The notes under the pieces were generated by a model. It was not told the DNA's origin, ran no database searches, and worked only from the letters and a program-made list of their open reading frames with translations. From the NCBI GenBank assembly GCA_019119165.1, contig DWXO01000069.1:1-35508 (forward strand): DNA of 35,508 nucleotides, written 5' to 3'. The translations under genes and the position numbers were made by a program. Shown one piece after another: positions 7,711 through 15,606 of the stretch. This DNA is from Candidatus Flavonifractor intestinigallinarum. GTDB lineage: Bacteria; Bacillota; Clostridia; Oscillospirales; Oscillospiraceae. Numbering within the stretch: the first letter of the stretch is position 1; the number at the start of each line of letters is the position of its first letter.

Positions 7711-8162
7711 AGCATTCCCTCCAGTCGCAGCAGCCATTCCTTCAATTCCAATCCGCCGCCGTAGCCGGTGAGGGTCCCGTTGGCCCCCACCACCCGGTGG
7801 CAGGGCAGCAAAATAGGCAGGGGATTGCGGTGGTTGGCCTGGCCCACCGCCCGGCTGCCCCTGGGACAGCCCACCCGGCGGGCCAGCTCTCCATAAGTCA
7901 TCGTCCGGCCGTAGGGGATATCCGCCAGCGCGGACCACACCCGCTGTTGAAAGGGGGTGCCCTTGGGGGCCAGGGGCAGGTCAAAGGTCCGCCCCTCCCC
8001 TGCCAGATAGGCCAGCAGCTCCTTTTTGCCCCGGGCGAGCAGGGGCGTCTCCTCCCCCGCCGGTGGCATGGGGGAATTGGGCAGGTACAGGGCGGTGAGC
8101 GCGCCCCCCTCCTCTTCCAGGGCCATCCGGCCTACAGGGGTATCAAATACGATGCGGTCCAC
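7707..8162 (-). CDS. ogt: Methylated-DNA-[protein]-cysteine S-methyltransferase (Ogt/MGMT)
   Basis: 151 residues. A suicide DNA repair protein that transfers alkyl groups from O6-alkylguanine to its own Cys. The C-terminal DNA-binding/active-site domain is clear: FQQRVWSALADIPYGRTMTYGELARRVG (recognition helix region), RAVGQANHRNPLPILLPCHRVVG with the acceptor Cys in PCHRV, and GYGGGLELKEWLLRLEG at the end. The N-terminal domain is short, as in Ogt. The start is taken as GTG at 8162, just 1 base after the lexA stop; no strong Shine-Dalgarno is seen, so translation likely depends on coupling to lexA. It overlaps the small membrane protein by ATGA. Confidence 0.9.
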   Translation of the reverse strand: MDRIVFDTPVGRMALEEEGGALTALYLPNSPMPPAGEETPLLARGKKELLAYLAGEGRTFDLPLAPKGTPFQQRVWSALADIPYGRTMTYGELARRVGCPRGSRAVGQANHRNPLPILLPCHRVVGANGTLTGYGGGLELKEWLLRLEGML

Positions 8163-8163
8163 C

Positions 8164-8760
8164 TCAGTACCGCCGCACCACGGCGGTGACCTTGCCAAGA
8201 ATGGCGCAGCCCTCGCCATCGATGGGCTCATAGTCCGGGTTCTCCGGCATGAGCCACACATGGCCGTCCTTCCGGCGGAGGGTTTTCACGGTAGCCTCGT
8301 CCTCAAAGAGGGCCACCACGATCTCCCCGCTGTGGGCGTCGGCCTGCTGGTGGACGATCACCAGGTCCCCGGGCAGAATACCGGCGTACTTCATGGACTC
8401 TCCCCGCACCTTCAGGGCGAAATACTCCCCCGGCCGCCCGCCGGTGTCAAAGGTCAGGTAGTCCTCGATGCACTCCTGGGCCAGGATGGGGGACCCGGCG
8501 GCCACGCTGCCCACCACCGGCACCTTGTCCTCCTGGGCGGAGGCCTCCGGCTGGGCCACGGTGATGGAGCGGGTCTTGCCCTCCGCCTTGGTGATAAGCC
8601 CCGCCGACTCCAGCCCCTTCAGGTGGAAGTGGACGGTGGAGGGGGATTTCAGCCCCACATAGGCCCCGATCTCCCGGACGGAGGGGGGATAGCCGTGCTC
8701 CGCCGAGAAGGAAATGATATAGTCATAGATCTGCTGCTGCTTGGGCGAAAGCGTCTTCAT
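8164..8760 (-). CDS. lexA: LexA repressor / SOS protease
   Basis: 198 residues, the standard LexA length. The N-terminal winged helix is LSPKQQQIYDYIISFSAEHGYPPSVREIGAYVGLKSPSTVHFHLKGL in segments typical of LexA. The autocleavage site is Ala-Gly in VGSVAAGSPI. The catalytic Ser is in RGESMKYAGI and the catalytic Lys in EDEATVKTLRR. It represses SOS genes until RecA* triggers self-cleavage. The start at 8760 follows AAAGGAGGGT. A LexA box overlaps its -35, indicating autoregulation. Ogt, a small membrane protein and exonuclease III follow in tight overlap. Confidence 0.96.
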   Translation of the reverse strand: MKTLSPKQQQIYDYIISFSAEHGYPPSVREIGAYVGLKSPSTVHFHLKGLESAGLITKAEGKTRSITVAQPEASAQEDKVPVVGSVAAGSPILAQECIEDYLTFDTGGRPGEYFALKVRGESMKYAGILPGDLVIVHQQADAHSGEIVVALFEDEATVKTLRRKDGHVWLMPENPDYEPIDGEGCAILGKVTAVVRRY

Positions 8761-8796
8761 GGCAGACCCTCCTTTAGGTCGGTATTTTCCGCCTCC

Positions 8797-8836
8797 AGTA
8801 TACCATAATCCCCCCGGCATTGCAAACATTTGTTCT
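8797..8836 (-). promoter_or_regulatory. lexA promoter with overlapping LexA box
   Basis: On the reverse strand, TTGCAA (8825-8820), a 17-bp spacer and TATACT (8802-8797) form a promoter. The 14-mer at 8823-8836 (CAAACATTTGTTCT on the plus strand) matches the Gram-positive SOS box CGAACATATGTTCG at 11 of 14 positions by eye. It covers the -35 element, as expected for autorepression. Confidence 0.85.
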
Positions 8837-8852
8837 AAATTTACCCAAAATT

Positions 8853-9674
8853 CTACCCGGCAAGGTGGGCCGACAGCCGCAGCAGGTACTGGTCGTAGCC
8901 CTTGCCCGCCAGCTCGTCCAGCAACACGTCCTCCCAGAACAGCTCCCCCAGGGTCAGGCCGTGGGCGTCGGCCCAGTCCAGCAGCCGCCGGTAGCCCTCC
9001 CGCACGGTGTCGAAGCTGCCTGCGTGGAAGTAGGTCAGGTAGCGTCCCGCCGGGGCGGTGAGCAGCCGCACCCCCCGGATGGGCTTGTCCACCTGGGTGT
9101 AGCAGTAGGTATAGCCCTCCCAGTCCCCCCGCCGGGCGGCCTCCACCGGCAGGATGGCCCCCAGGGCGTAGGGGCTGGCCACCTGATGGGCCTCGCAGTA
9201 TTCCAGGTGGCGGGCCAGGATGTGGGCGTACTTGCCCGCGTCGGTGATGCCGGGGGCGGCGGTAGCCACATACCACCGCTGGGGCCACTCCTCCACCACC
9301 ACCTGGCCGGGCGGGACGGCCAGGGCCTGCCGGGTGAGATCCGCCTTCCGGCGGATGAGGGTCCGCAGCCGCCGCAGCCGGGACAGCTTCTCGGTCAGGG
9401 CTTGCTCCTCCGTCTCCAGCAGCTCCAGCAAGGCCTCCGGACTGCGCCGGTCCAGATAGGCCTTGATGTCGGCCAGGGGCATCCCCATCTCCTTGAGGAC
9501 GGAAATGACCTGAAACACCTCGATCTGTACCGGAGCATAGTAGCGGTAGCCGTTTTCCCCCCGGATGGCGGGGGAAAAAATGCCGATCTCATCGTAGTGG
9601 AACAGGGTGTGCTTGGTGACCCCGCACAGGGCGGCAAACGCCCCGGTGGTAAAGCGCATCTCCGTTTGATCCAT
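8853..9674 (-). CDS. MerR-family regulator with C-terminal ligand-binding (GyrI/BmrR-like) domain
   Basis: 273 residues. The N-terminal MerR winged helix is FTTGAFAALCGVTKHTLFHYDEIGIFSP followed by GENGYRYY (about residues 8-45). A coiled-coil dimerisation helix follows (about 75-115). The C-terminal half resembles the GyrI-like effector domain of BmrR-type multidrug sensors (RWYVATAAPG, YLTYFHAGSFDTV). It is divergent from a MATE transporter whose promoter has the 19-bp spacer that MerR proteins act on, so it very likely activates that pump in response to a drug-like ligand. The start ATG follows GGGAGG. Confidence 0.9.
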   Translation of the reverse strand: MDQTEMRFTTGAFAALCGVTKHTLFHYDEIGIFSPAIRGENGYRYYAPVQIEVFQVISVLKEMGMPLADIKAYLDRRSPEALLELLETEEQALTEKLSRLRRLRTLIRRKADLTRQALAVPPGQVVVEEWPQRWYVATAAPGITDAGKYAHILARHLEYCEAHQVASPYALGAILPVEAARRGDWEGYTYCYTQVDKPIRGVRLLTAPAGRYLTYFHAGSFDTVREGYRRLLDWADAHGLTLGELFWEDVLLDELAGKGYDQYLLRLSAHLAG

Positions 9675-9690
9675 GGCCCAAACCTCCCTC

Positions 9691-9721
9691 TTGACTCTCG
9701 GGTTACCCGATAGCTTATCAT
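9691..9721 (+). promoter_or_regulatory. MerR-type promoter of the MATE gene with palindromic operator
   Basis: TTGACT (9691-9696) and TATCAT (9716-9721) are separated by 19 bp instead of 17. A 13-bp palindrome TCGGGTTACCCGA (9698-9710) lies inside the spacer. This overlong spacer with a centred dyad is the signature of promoters that MerR-family activators untwist. Confidence 0.9.
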
Positions 9722-9768
9722 GATTTGTGCTGCTTGTAAACGCTTACTGGAACTGGAGGGAACAGGCC

Positions 9769-11109
9769 ATGAAAAACCGGTTGGATCAGGACTTTACCCT
9801 GGGCGGACTGCTCCGCTTTGCCCTGCCCACCACCATCATGATGCTGGTGACCTCCCTGTACACCATCGTGGACGGGGTGCTCACCTCCCGGCTGGTGGGA
9901 GAGAACGCCCTGGCCGCCATCAACATCGCCTATCCCGCCGTCAGCATCGTGCTGGCGGTGGGCATCATGCTGGGCACCGGCGGCAGCGCCGTGGTATCCC
10001 ACCGCATGGGCGCGGGGGACCTGGAGGGAGCCCGGCGTACCTTTGGCTTTCTGGCCGTGACGGCGGTGTGCGCCGGGGTGTTTTTCGCCCTGCTGGCCGT
10101 CCTTGGGGCGGAGCCTCTGGCCCGGCTGCTGGGGGCCAGCGACCTGCTGCTGGATGACGCCGCCTGCTACCTGCGGATTCTTCTGATGTTCTCCCCCATG
10201 GCCATGCTCCAGCTGCTCTTTGAGAGCTTCTTTGTGGCGGCGGGCAAGCCCGGCCTGGGGCTGGGGCTCACCATCGCCGCAGGGGTCACCAACGGCGTGC
10301 TGGACTGGCTGTATATGGGGCCGCTGCAAATGGGCATCGCCGGGGCCGCGGTGGCCACCGTCACCGGCTACTGCATCCCGGCGGTGTGCGGCGTGCTCTT
10401 CTTCCTCACCCGGAAGGAGGGGCTGCGCTTTGCCCGGCCCCGGCCCAACTGGCCTCTGCTGGGCAGGGCCTGCTTCAACGGCTCCTCCGAGATGGTAACC
10501 AACCTGTCCACCGCCGTCACCACCTTCTGCTTCAACGCCATTATGATGGAGCTGCTGGGGGAGCCGGGGGTGTCCGCCATCACCATTGTGCTCTACGCCC
10601 AGTTCCTGCTGGTGGCCCTGTTCCTGGGCTTCTCCATGGGGGTGGCCCCGGTGTTCAGCTTTAACCAGGGGGCGGAGCGGTACGACCGGCTGCGGGCCAC
10701 CTTCCGCCACTGCACCCGGTTCATCCTGTGCGCCGCCGTGGGCATCCTGGCCGCCGCCCTGCTCCTGGCCCCCGTCATCGTGGGGGTGTTCTCCCCCGCC
10801 GGTACCCAGGTCAACGCCCTGGCTCTGGAGGGCTTCCACCTCTTTGCCCCCACCTTCCTCCTTGCGGGGATCAACATTTTCGCCTCCGCCCTCTTCACCG
10901 CCCTGTCCGACGGGCGGACCTCCGCCCTTATCTCCTTCGCCCGCACCTTCGGCTTCCTCATGGCCGGGCTGCTCCTGCTGCCCCGGATCATCGGGGTCAC
11001 CGGGGTATGGATCGCGGTACCGGTGGCGGAGGCTGTCTCCTGCCTGCTGTCCATCGGCTTTCTGTGGCACTACCGGACTAAATTCGGCTACGGGGCCATT
11101 CCCGCATAG
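9769..11109 (+). CDS. MATE family efflux transporter
   Basis: 446 residues with about 12 hydrophobic segments, the usual length of a MATE cation/drug antiporter in the cytoplasmic membrane. The opening region (LLRFALPTTIMMLVTSLYTIVDGVLTSRLVG) and the symmetrical second half (GSSEMVTNLSTAVTTFCFNAIMM) fit the two six-helix bundles of the family. The ATG at 9769 is preceded by GGAGGG; an upstream in-frame TTG would add 14 poorly conserved residues. It is divergent from the MerR regulator and under a 19-bp-spacer promoter. The substrate cannot be told from sequence. A strong terminator follows. Confidence 0.92.
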   Translation: MKNRLDQDFTLGGLLRFALPTTIMMLVTSLYTIVDGVLTSRLVGENALAAINIAYPAVSIVLAVGIMLGTGGSAVVSHRMGAGDLEGARRTFGFLAVTAVCAGVFFALLAVLGAEPLARLLGASDLLLDDAACYLRILLMFSPMAMLQLLFESFFVAAGKPGLGLGLTIAAGVTNGVLDWLYMGPLQMGIAGAAVATVTGYCIPAVCGVLFFLTRKEGLRFARPRPNWPLLGRACFNGSSEMVTNLSTAVTTFCFNAIMMELLGEPGVSAITIVLYAQFLLVALFLGFSMGVAPVFSFNQGAERYDRLRATFRHCTRFILCAAVGILAAALLLAPVIVGVFSPAGTQVNALALEGFHLFAPTFLLAGINIFASALFTALSDGRTSALISFARTFGFLMAGLLLLPRIIGVTGVWIAVPVAEAVSCLLSIGFLWHYRTKFGYGAIPA

Positions 11110-11110
11110 C

Positions 11111-11145
11111 AAAAAGGCCGCCCAGATCGGGCGGCCTTTTTGTTA
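11111..11145. terminator. Bidirectional terminator between MATE and beta-CASP hydrolase genes
   Basis: A 13-bp perfect stem (11111-11123 with 11129-11141) has loop AGATC. Its A5 and T5 ends let it act for both convergent genes. Confidence 0.88.
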
Positions 11146-11151
11146 TGGGGT

Positions 11152-12747
11152 TCAGCGGTCCCACTTCTCGATAAGGGCCCGCAGCTGGTCGGCAAACTTG
11201 CCCAGGTCCTTGTTGGTGCCCCCCTTGTTGTGGGAGATCACCTCCATCAGCTTGCGGCCCACCTCCTCCAGCCGCTGGTAGGCGGGAGAGGCGCCGGGGG
11301 TAACGGCAGGCTTCTGCTCCGGCGGCAGGCCGGGGGCCAGCATCTTGTTGGCCAGCAGGTCGTAGACCTCCTCATAGTTGGGGGCGTGGGCGGCCAGCCC
11401 CATCTGGCGCAGGGTGTTGGCGTAAATCTCAGTAACCTCCGCGTCGCCGTGGACCACAAAGACCTGCCGGGGCTTGGGGTTGAAGCTTTCGATCCACCGC
11501 AGCAGGCCGTCCTTGTCGGCGTGGGAGGAGAGGCCGTGGAAGTTGACGATTTTGGCCCGGACGGCGATCTCCTCGCCGAAGAGCTTCACCGACGTGACCC
11601 CGTTGATGAGCCGGCGGCCCAGGCTGCCCTCGGCCTGGAAGCCCACAAAGACCACGGTACACTCGGGCCGCCACAGGTTATGTTTCAGATGGTGGCGGAT
11701 ACGGCCGGCGTCGCACATACCGGAGGCGGAGATAATGACCCTGGGGGTCTTGTCCTGGTTGAGGGCCCGGGACTCCTCGCTGGACTCGGTGATGGTGAGG
11801 CCGGGGAACTGGAAGAGGGCCCCTCCCTTCAGGGCGGCGATGGCCTCCTCGTCCAGATAGCCGTGGAGGTCGCCGGAGAAGATGCGGGTGGCCTCGCCCG
11901 CCAGGGGGGAGTCCACCACCACCTGGAAGTTGGGCACGCTCTTCACCAGCCCCTGCTCCTTCATTTCCCGCATGAAGTACAAAAGCTCCTGGGTGCGGCC
12001 CACGGCAAAGGAGGGGATAATCACGTTGCCCCCCTTGCCCAATGTCTCGTCAATGATGGCGGCCAGGTCGCCGGTGTAGTCCGGGTCCTGGGCCATGTCG
12101 TGGAGCCGGTCGCCGTAGGTGGACTCGGTGAGGACGTAGTCGGCCTCCCGGATGTACTCCGGGTCCCGGATGATGGGCTGGTCCCGGTTGCCGATGTCGC
12201 CGGAGAACACCACCTTCCGGGTCTCCTCCCCCTCGGTGAGCCACATCTCCACGCTGGCCGAGCCCAGCAGATGGCCCGCGTCCACAAAGCGCACCTTCAC
12301 CCCGTCCTCGATCTGCAGGCGGGTGCCGTACTCACAGGTGACGATGTGCTTGATGGCGGCCTCAGCGTCGGCCACGGTGTACAGGGGCTCCACCGGCTCG
12401 GCCCCGGCGCGCTTGCCCTTCTGGTTCTGCCACTGGGCGTCGCTCTCCTGGATGTGGGCCGAGTCCCGCAGCATAATGCTCAGCAGCTGCCCCGTCAGCC
12501 GGGTGCAGTAGATGTTGCCGGTAAAGCCCTGCTTCACCAGCAGGGGGATACGGCCGGAGTGGTCGATGTGGGCGTGGGTGACCACCACCGCGTCGATGTA
12601 CCCGGCGTTGAAGTCCAGCTCCTGGTTGTCCCGCTCGTCCCTGCCCTGCTGCAGGCCGCAGTCCACCAGGATCTTCTTCCCGCCGCACTCCACACAGTGG
12701 CAGCTGCCGGTGACGGCACGGGCTGCGCCGAAAAAGGTCAGTTTCAT
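11152..12747 (-). CDS. Metallo-beta-lactamase/beta-CASP RNA-processing-type hydrolase
   Basis: 531 residues. The N-terminal metallo-beta-lactamase fold has the zinc motif THAHIDHSG (about residue 60). Next come FVDAGHLLGSA, VVFSGDIG and VLTESTYGDR, typical of CPSF73-like enzymes. The beta-CASP cap includes SFAVGRTQELLYFM and ISASGMCDAGRIRHHL. The C-terminal RMMBL motif is IVNFHGLSSHADKDGLLRW, followed by VVHGD. Bacterial relatives are endonucleases or exonucleases acting on RNA; the exact substrate is unknown. The start at 12747 follows AAGGAGGTG. A promoter lies 33 bases upstream. A poorly conserved C-terminal extension of about 80 residues ends the protein. Confidence 0.9.
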   Translation of the reverse strand: MKLTFFGAARAVTGSCHCVECGGKKILVDCGLQQGRDERDNQELDFNAGYIDAVVVTHAHIDHSGRIPLLVKQGFTGNIYCTRLTGQLLSIMLRDSAHIQESDAQWQNQKGKRAGAEPVEPLYTVADAEAAIKHIVTCEYGTRLQIEDGVKVRFVDAGHLLGSASVEMWLTEGEETRKVVFSGDIGNRDQPIIRDPEYIREADYVLTESTYGDRLHDMAQDPDYTGDLAAIIDETLGKGGNVIIPSFAVGRTQELLYFMREMKEQGLVKSVPNFQVVVDSPLAGEATRIFSGDLHGYLDEEAIAALKGGALFQFPGLTITESSEESRALNQDKTPRVIISASGMCDAGRIRHHLKHNLWRPECTVVFVGFQAEGSLGRRLINGVTSVKLFGEEIAVRAKIVNFHGLSSHADKDGLLRWIESFNPKPRQVFVVHGDAEVTEIYANTLRQMGLAAHAPNYEEVYDLLANKMLAPGLPPEQKPAVTPGASPAYQRLEEVGRKLMEVISHNKGGTNKDLGKFADQLRALIEKWDR

Positions 12748-12779
12748 GGAGCACCTCCTTGTGCAGTTTCTACAAGGGT

Positions 12780-12808
12780 ATTGTACTCCCAAAACCCGCC
12801 GGTGTAAA
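12780..12808 (-). promoter_or_regulatory. Promoter of the beta-CASP hydrolase gene
   Basis: On the reverse strand, TTTACA (12808-12803), a 17-bp spacer and TACAAT (12785-12780) precede the gene. Confidence 0.65.
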
Positions 12809-12893
12809 TAGGGGAGTGTCCCCGTCGGCTGGGGATGCTTCCTTTCCTTTTTGGACGAAATCCGGTATAATACGGGGGAAAGGGCGTGAGTCA

Positions 12894-13820
12894 ATGGAGT
12901 TTTCCCAACTCAACTACTTCCGCACCGTGGCCCGGACGGGGAATATCTCCCAGGCGGCCCGGGAGCTGTTTGTCACCCAGCCCAACCTGAGCCGCTCCAT
13001 CGCCCGGCTGGAGGGGGAGCTGGGGGTCCCCCTCTTTGAGCACCGGAAGGGCAAGGTGGTACTCAACGAATATGGCCGGATCTTCCTCTCCGGGGTGGAG
13101 AACGCCTTCGGGGAGCTGAATACCTGCATCCAGACGGTGCAGCGGCTGTATGAAAACAACCAGAATATCCTCTCCCTGGGCTGCTCCATCGACGGCTTTC
13201 TCCCCGACATCCTCCAGCCCTTTTCCCGGGCCCACCCGGAGATCGGCATCCGCCAGTACCAGGGGGACGCTCCCCGGCTGGCCCAGCAGCTGGTGGAGCG
13301 CACCCTCACCCTGGCCGTCACCCCCTACCCCCTCAACCACAGCCTGCTCACCTTCCGCCTGCTGGGGGAGATGGATTATGGCCTGTTCGTCCATGGGGAT
13401 CACCCCCTGGCAAAGCGGTCCGTGGTGGAATTGAAGGCCCTGGCCGGTGAGAACCTGATCTGTGACGCCTCCCGGCTGGACGCCAAAACCCTCCGCTCCA
13501 TCTGCCGGGCCCGTGGCTTTGAGCCCACCCTGGCCTACGAGGTGGAGAGCACCAGCCTGGTCTACCGCCTGCTGGAGCAAAAGGCCGGGGTGGCCGTGAT
13601 GCCGGTATCCCAGATGCTGCGGCTGCGGGCCCTCTTCCCCGACAGTTCCATTCTGGTCATTCCCCTGGAGGAGGGGGTCCCCCCCGCCAGCCTGGGGGTG
13701 TCCTACCACAAGGGCTATCCCCTCACCGACGCGGCCAACGCCTTCATCCAATTTGCTATCGACTTGCTGGTGCAGGAGAAGGTGCGGATGGCCGCTGTAG
13801 GTATAACTTCAAAAGCATAA
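12894..13820 (+). CDS. LysR-family transcriptional regulator
   Basis: 308 residues, the standard LysR length. The N-terminal helix-turn-helix is LNYFRTVARTGNISQAARELFVTQPNLSRSIARLE (residues about 6-40), followed by ELGVPLFEH. The C-terminal part is a periplasmic-binding-like effector domain (ILSLGCSIDGFLPDIL, LAVTPYP, GLFVHGDHPLA). The ATG at 12894 follows GGGGGAAAGGG. A TATAAT lies at 12866-12871 without a good -35. It is immediately upstream of, and co-oriented with, two short-chain dehydrogenase genes that have their own promoter, so it may regulate them; the inducer is not evident. Confidence 0.9.
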   Translation: MEFSQLNYFRTVARTGNISQAARELFVTQPNLSRSIARLEGELGVPLFEHRKGKVVLNEYGRIFLSGVENAFGELNTCIQTVQRLYENNQNILSLGCSIDGFLPDILQPFSRAHPEIGIRQYQGDAPRLAQQLVERTLTLAVTPYPLNHSLLTFRLLGEMDYGLFVHGDHPLAKRSVVELKALAGENLICDASRLDAKTLRSICRARGFEPTLAYEVESTSLVYRLLEQKAGVAVMPVSQMLRLRALFPDSSILVIPLEEGVPPASLGVSYHKGYPLTDAANAFIQFAIDLLVQEKVRMAAVGITSKA

Positions 13821-13841
13821 CACTGCGCCGCAAGGGGCATT

Positions 13842-13869
13842 TTGAAAGTCCTCTCTGTTCCGCTATACT
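13842..13869 (+). promoter_or_regulatory. Promoter of the SDR gene pair
   Basis: TTGAAA (13842-13847), a 16-bp spacer and TATACT (13864-13869) lie between the LysR gene and the first SDR gene. Confidence 0.55.
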
Positions 13870-13904
13870 AAAGGTATCACAGCGGAATGGAGAGGATTTT
13901 CTCT

Positions 13905-14705
13905 ATGCCTGATTTGTATGATCCGGGTCTGTCCGGCAAGTCTGTTCTGGTCACCGGCGGCGGCACCGGCATCGGCCGGGCGGCTGCCCTGGCCCTGGGC
14001 AAACTGGGCGCCCGGGTGGCGGTGGTCACCGGCCACAGCGCCAGGGCCGGGGAGGAAACCGCCGCCCTGATCCGCCGGTCCGGCGGCGAGGCCTTTGCCC
14101 TCACCTGCGACATCACCGACGAGGACCAGGTGATCCGGATGGTGGCCGCCGTGGCGGAGCGGTACGGGCGGCTGGACTGCGCCTTCAACAACGCCGGGCT
14201 GGGTCCCGACGGGGTACGCATCCCCTACGGCCCCCTGGTGGAGCTGGACCTGGACACCTGGGAGAAGATCATGGCCGTCAACCTGCGGGGCACCTTCCTG
14301 TGCCTCAAGCATGAGCTGCTCCAGATGGAGCGGCAGGGGGGCGGCGGCTCCATCGTCAACAACGCCTCCATCGGCGGTCTGAAAATGTCCCCGGGGTACG
14401 GGGCCTACGGCCCCTCCAAGGCGGGGGTGGTGGCGCTCACCAGGCTGGCCGCCCTGGAGCACGCCCACAGCGGCATCCGGGTCAACGCGGTCTGTCCCGG
14501 GCCCACGGAGGGCACTCCCCTGATGGAAAACACCCTGCGTACCGACCCGGGCAAGGGGGCCAGACTGGAGGGGGAGATCATCCCTCTGGGCCGTCTGGGC
14601 ACCGCCGGGGACGTGGCGGAGGCGGTGGTGTGGCTGTGCTCCCCCCTGTCCCGGCACACCACCGGTCAGGCCCTCTCGGTGGACGGAGGGCTCCACATCA
14701 AGTAA
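13905..14705 (+). CDS. Short-chain dehydrogenase/reductase (SDR), first of a pair
   Basis: 266 residues, a classical SDR with NAD(P)-dependent oxidoreductase activity on an unknown alcohol or ketone. Visible motifs are the nucleotide-binding TGGGTGIG, DITDEDQV, FNNAGLG, the catalytic Ser in NNASIGG, the YGPSK catalytic Tyr/Lys, RVNAVCPGPTEG, and the C-terminal SVDGGLHIK. The ATG at 13905 is chosen because GGAGAGG lies 9 bases upstream; an earlier in-frame ATG at 13887 has no Shine-Dalgarno and itself contains that site. It is followed 46 bases on by a second SDR gene. Confidence 0.88.
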   Translation: MPDLYDPGLSGKSVLVTGGGTGIGRAAALALGKLGARVAVVTGHSARAGEETAALIRRSGGEAFALTCDITDEDQVIRMVAAVAERYGRLDCAFNNAGLGPDGVRIPYGPLVELDLDTWEKIMAVNLRGTFLCLKHELLQMERQGGGGSIVNNASIGGLKMSPGYGAYGPSKAGVVALTRLAALEHAHSGIRVNAVCPGPTEGTPLMENTLRTDPGKGARLEGEIIPLGRLGTAGDVAEAVVWLCSPLSRHTTGQALSVDGGLHIK

Positions 14706-14751
14706 ACACGGCGGCGGGGCCGCCCACAATAGAGAAAGGATGAACAACAGC

Positions 14752-15513
14752 ATGAAACGTCTGGAAGGAAAAGTCGCTATTATCACCGGCGCCAACGCCG
14801 GTATCGGCAAGGCCACCGCGGCCCTCTTTGCCCGTGAGGGGGCCAACCTGGTGCTGGCCGCCCGCCGGCTGGACAAGCTGAAGGAGGTGGAGGAGTACGC
14901 CGCCGCTCTGGGGGTGAAGGCCATCTCGGTATCCACCGATGTCAGCGTAGCCGCCGACTGCCGCCGGCTGGTGGACACCTGCGTGGAGACCTTCGGCCGG
15001 GTGGATATCCTGGTGAACAACGCCGGTATCGACGACAAGAATATGTCCATCACCAACTGCGACGAGGAGCTGTGGAACAAGGTCATCGCCGTGGATCAGA
15101 CCTCGGTGTACTACATGATGCGGGAGGCCCTGCGGTACATGGCCCCCGCCGGCTCCGGCTCCATCGTCAACATCTCCTCCATCGGCGCCACCCGCTCCAA
15201 CGCCGGTGTGTCCTACACCGCCGCCAAGATGGCGGTCATCGGCATGACCAAGAACGTGGCCATCCAGTTTGCCGGCAAGGGCATCCGGGTCAACGCCGTC
15301 TGCCCCGGCCCCACCCAGACCGACATCTTTGATCCCGCCAATCTGGCCACCTTCGACAACGAGTTCTGTCACCTGTGCGGCAAGCACTTTGACGGCTCCC
15401 TGCCCCGCACCCAGCCCGAGGATCAGGCCAACGCCATCCTCTTCTTCGCCAGCGACGAGTCCAAGGCCATCAACGGCGAGACCCTGGTGGTGGACTACGG
15501 CGCCACCATCTGA
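14752..15513 (+). CDS. Short-chain dehydrogenase/reductase (SDR), second of a pair
   Basis: 253 residues. A classical SDR: RLEGKVAIITGANAGIG at the N-terminus, DVSVAADC, ILVNNAGIDD, the catalytic Ser in NISSIGATR, the YTAAK catalytic pair, RVNAVCPGPTQTDIF and VVDYGATI at the end. The final VDGG of most SDRs is replaced by VDYG. The ATG at 14752 gives a normal SDR N-terminus, with AGAAAGGA about 11 bases upstream; the ATG at 14740 abuts that site and is unlikely. It resembles the preceding SDR in fold only, so the two probably act on different substrates or as successive steps. It ends in a 21-bp stem terminator. Confidence 0.88.
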   Translation: MKRLEGKVAIITGANAGIGKATAALFAREGANLVLAARRLDKLKEVEEYAAALGVKAISVSTDVSVAADCRRLVDTCVETFGRVDILVNNAGIDDKNMSITNCDEELWNKVIAVDQTSVYYMMREALRYMAPAGSGSIVNISSIGATRSNAGVSYTAAKMAVIGMTKNVAIQFAGKGIRVNAVCPGPTQTDIFDPANLATFDNEFCHLCGKHFDGSLPRTQPEDQANAILFFASDESKAINGETLVVDYGATI

Positions 15514-15532
15514 TCCCAACTTCTCCTCACAG

Positions 15533-15579
15533 AAAAGGCCCCGGCGGCAGACCGTTCTGGTCTGCCGCCGGGGCCTTTT
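15533..15579. terminator. Bidirectional terminator after the SDR pair
   Basis: A perfect 21-bp stem (15533-15553 with 15559-15579) has loop GTTCT and A4/T4 ends. It separates the SDR genes from the convergent SLH gene. Confidence 0.92.
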
Positions 15580-15606
15580 GTGGTGGAATGTTCGGATAAA
15601 GCACAG

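Noticed and set aside
12843-12871. Sigma-A promoter for the LysR gene
   Set aside because: TATAAT is present, but no acceptable -35 lies at 16-18 bp; it could be activator-dependent, so I did not list it.
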